From: Bretschneidera sinensis
Lineage: Eukaryota; Streptophyta; Magnoliopsida; Brassicales; Akaniaceae
NCBI GenBank assembly: GCA_023935145.1
Contig: CM043699.1
Coordinates: 131,696,536-131,760,535 of the forward strand
Direction of reading: 5' to 3'
DNA: 64,000 bases
Both the position numbers and the translations under genes were made by a program. Positions 62,784 through 64,000 of the stretch are shown in pieces. The notes under the pieces are model-generated. The model worked only from the letters and a program-made list of their open reading frames with translations, was not told where the DNA came from and made no database searches. Each line of letters opens with the position of its first letter. Positions within the stretch are counted from its first letter, which is position 1.

Positions 62784-63535
62784 TGGAGACGAAATCATTC
62801 AAGGTGATAAATCAAGATTTCGTCAAGCTAGATAGATTCGATGAAAATAATTTCAGTCGGTGGCAAGACAAGATTATGTTCTTGCTTACTGCGTTGAAAA
62901 TTTCTTATATACTAGATTTGAATTTGCGACCCATTCACAAACATCAAATCGACTCGTAATATTTGGAGTGTTCTTGAGTACAAATACAAAGCGGAAAAAG
63001 AAGGTACGAATAAGTATTTAGTTTCCAAGTACTTTGGTTTCAAATTTTTTGACAATAAACCTATCTTAGAACAAGTGCACGAATTACAAGTTATTGTCAA
63101 TAAACTCCGAGCTTTAAAAATTGTTTTGCCTGAATCATTCCAAGTGTGGGCTATTATAGCTAAACTTTCCCTTTCTTGGAAAGATTATGGAAAAAGATTG
63201 TTGTACAAATCTGAGGATTATACTTTATAACAAATTAAAAAAAAGCATCTCCGTATTGAAAAAGAGTCAAGTTTGCGTGATAAAAGTAGTAATGTTCAAA
63301 ATGGTCATAAAGTGCATCATGTGGAGGCAAGCAAAACTAAAAAGCATGCTTTACAAGTGAAAGCTGGAAGAAAATTTAAAAAGACTACAAGAAATAATAA
63401 AGGGAAAGATAATTTGATTATGTGTGCAGTGGTATGCAAATTTAATTATTTTGAAAACGAAAGTGGATATGGAATACATTTGAGGATGACAATAACATGT
63501 CAATTCGTTTGGTTTTTTTTGTTAAATTTGTGAGG
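62784..63535 (+). pseudogene. Element E' gag, same internal deletion as E
   Basis: METKSFKVINQDFVKLDRFD opens the frame. After HKHQI the same jump as in E follows, then EYKYKAEKEGTNKYL, VHELQVIVNKLRALK and HLRIEKESSLRDKS in other frames. Here codon 14-15 reads VK, where E has a stop, so E' is slightly better kept. Confidence 0.78.
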
Positions 63536-64000
63536 CCATTTGACTTGTTTGTATTTAAATTTATAATTTAATTTGGTTGATTAAATTATTTAGTGACACT
63601 ATAAATATACATAAGATGTTAAATTGAGATTTATTATAAATTTATAGCAAAAGTCACTATGAACATTTATTGCTATAGCTTATTTGTGTGCATGAGTTGT
63701 CGTCAAATAAATTTTGACTTTAAAAGGCATGGTTATATATCTATCTAGTGGGAATGGATTTATTCGTGAAAAAAAATTAATGTTCAAATGAAAATATCTT
63801 GCTTGAGATGTTACTGTTACGTATAATAAACATGAAGCTAATAAATTTCTATGTTTGAGCGTACATCTTTAAGACATAATATGAATACGAGCAACATTGT
63901 GTTAAAACAAAATGATAGGGGTTGTTTTGGTTTGTGCATAGAAACTCACATGATTAATTAACAAGTGTAAGAAGAATTAATTGTAGATGCACACATGAAA
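63536..64000. other. Element E' internal with empty site for element D
   Basis: It matches 34951-35412 and, past the AGATG at 63985-63989, continues CACACATGAAA as at 40511. Element D is absent here. The element runs off the window. Confidence 0.85.

Overview
This window is nuclear DNA of a flowering plant, most likely a eudicot. It is AT-rich and most of it is nested LTR retrotransposons. The only recognisable host gene is a broken 1-aminocyclopropane-1-carboxylate oxidase (ACC oxidase, ethylene biosynthesis) with the usual four-exon layout. I see no intact host gene, no rRNA gene and no CRISPR.

Bases 1-29912 are a nest of retroelements, all coding on the minus strand. The outer element A is a degenerate Ty3/gypsy chromovirus of Tekay/Del type (LTRs 1-1402 and 5777-6613 plus 28745-29912). 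A second copy, B, sits in A's right LTR with a TTATT target-site duplication (LTRs 6614-8577 and 27614-28739). A third copy, C, sits in B's pol (LTR 10002-12425, pol and gag to 16797). A SIRE-like Ty1/copia element sits in B's gag (16798-26598). It has gag, pol, a 3' env-position ORF and arrays of the palindrome CCAGTCGACTGG. C's gag is joined directly to a truncated SIRE LTR, so several kb have been deleted.

Bases 29913-35412 and 58936-64000 are two copies of one segmental duplication. Both carry the same gag-deleted Ty1/copia element (E and E'), inserted in a Helitron-like repeat. In copy 1, E was later hit by a young Athila-derived gag-only element D (35413-40505, TSD AGATG) and by a SIRE solo LTR (42116-43364, TSD ACACT). 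Copy 2 keeps the empty site for D at the end of the window.

Bases 44149-52142 hold the ACC oxidase pseudogene (45521-46863). It has two 1-bp deletions in exon 3 and is cut in exon 4 by a Tat-like gypsy remnant. That remnant consists of a perfectly periodic 48-bp tandem array, a polypurine tract, an LTR and a primer-binding site. A Tekay solo LTR (47842-49979, TSD GTAGT) is inserted in the Tat-like LTR. Because E lies about 5.6 kb upstream of the pseudogene once later insertions are subtracted, a second ACC oxidase copy is predicted a few kb past the right edge.

Bases 52143-58744 are a nearly complete plus-strand Ty1/copia element F (TSD GAGTC) with all domains but several stops and frameshifts. 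A tRNA-derived SINE-like segment lies in its long leader. Many premature stops across the window look like TGG to TAG/TGA or CAG to TAG changes, as expected from deamination of methylated cytosine in silenced elements.
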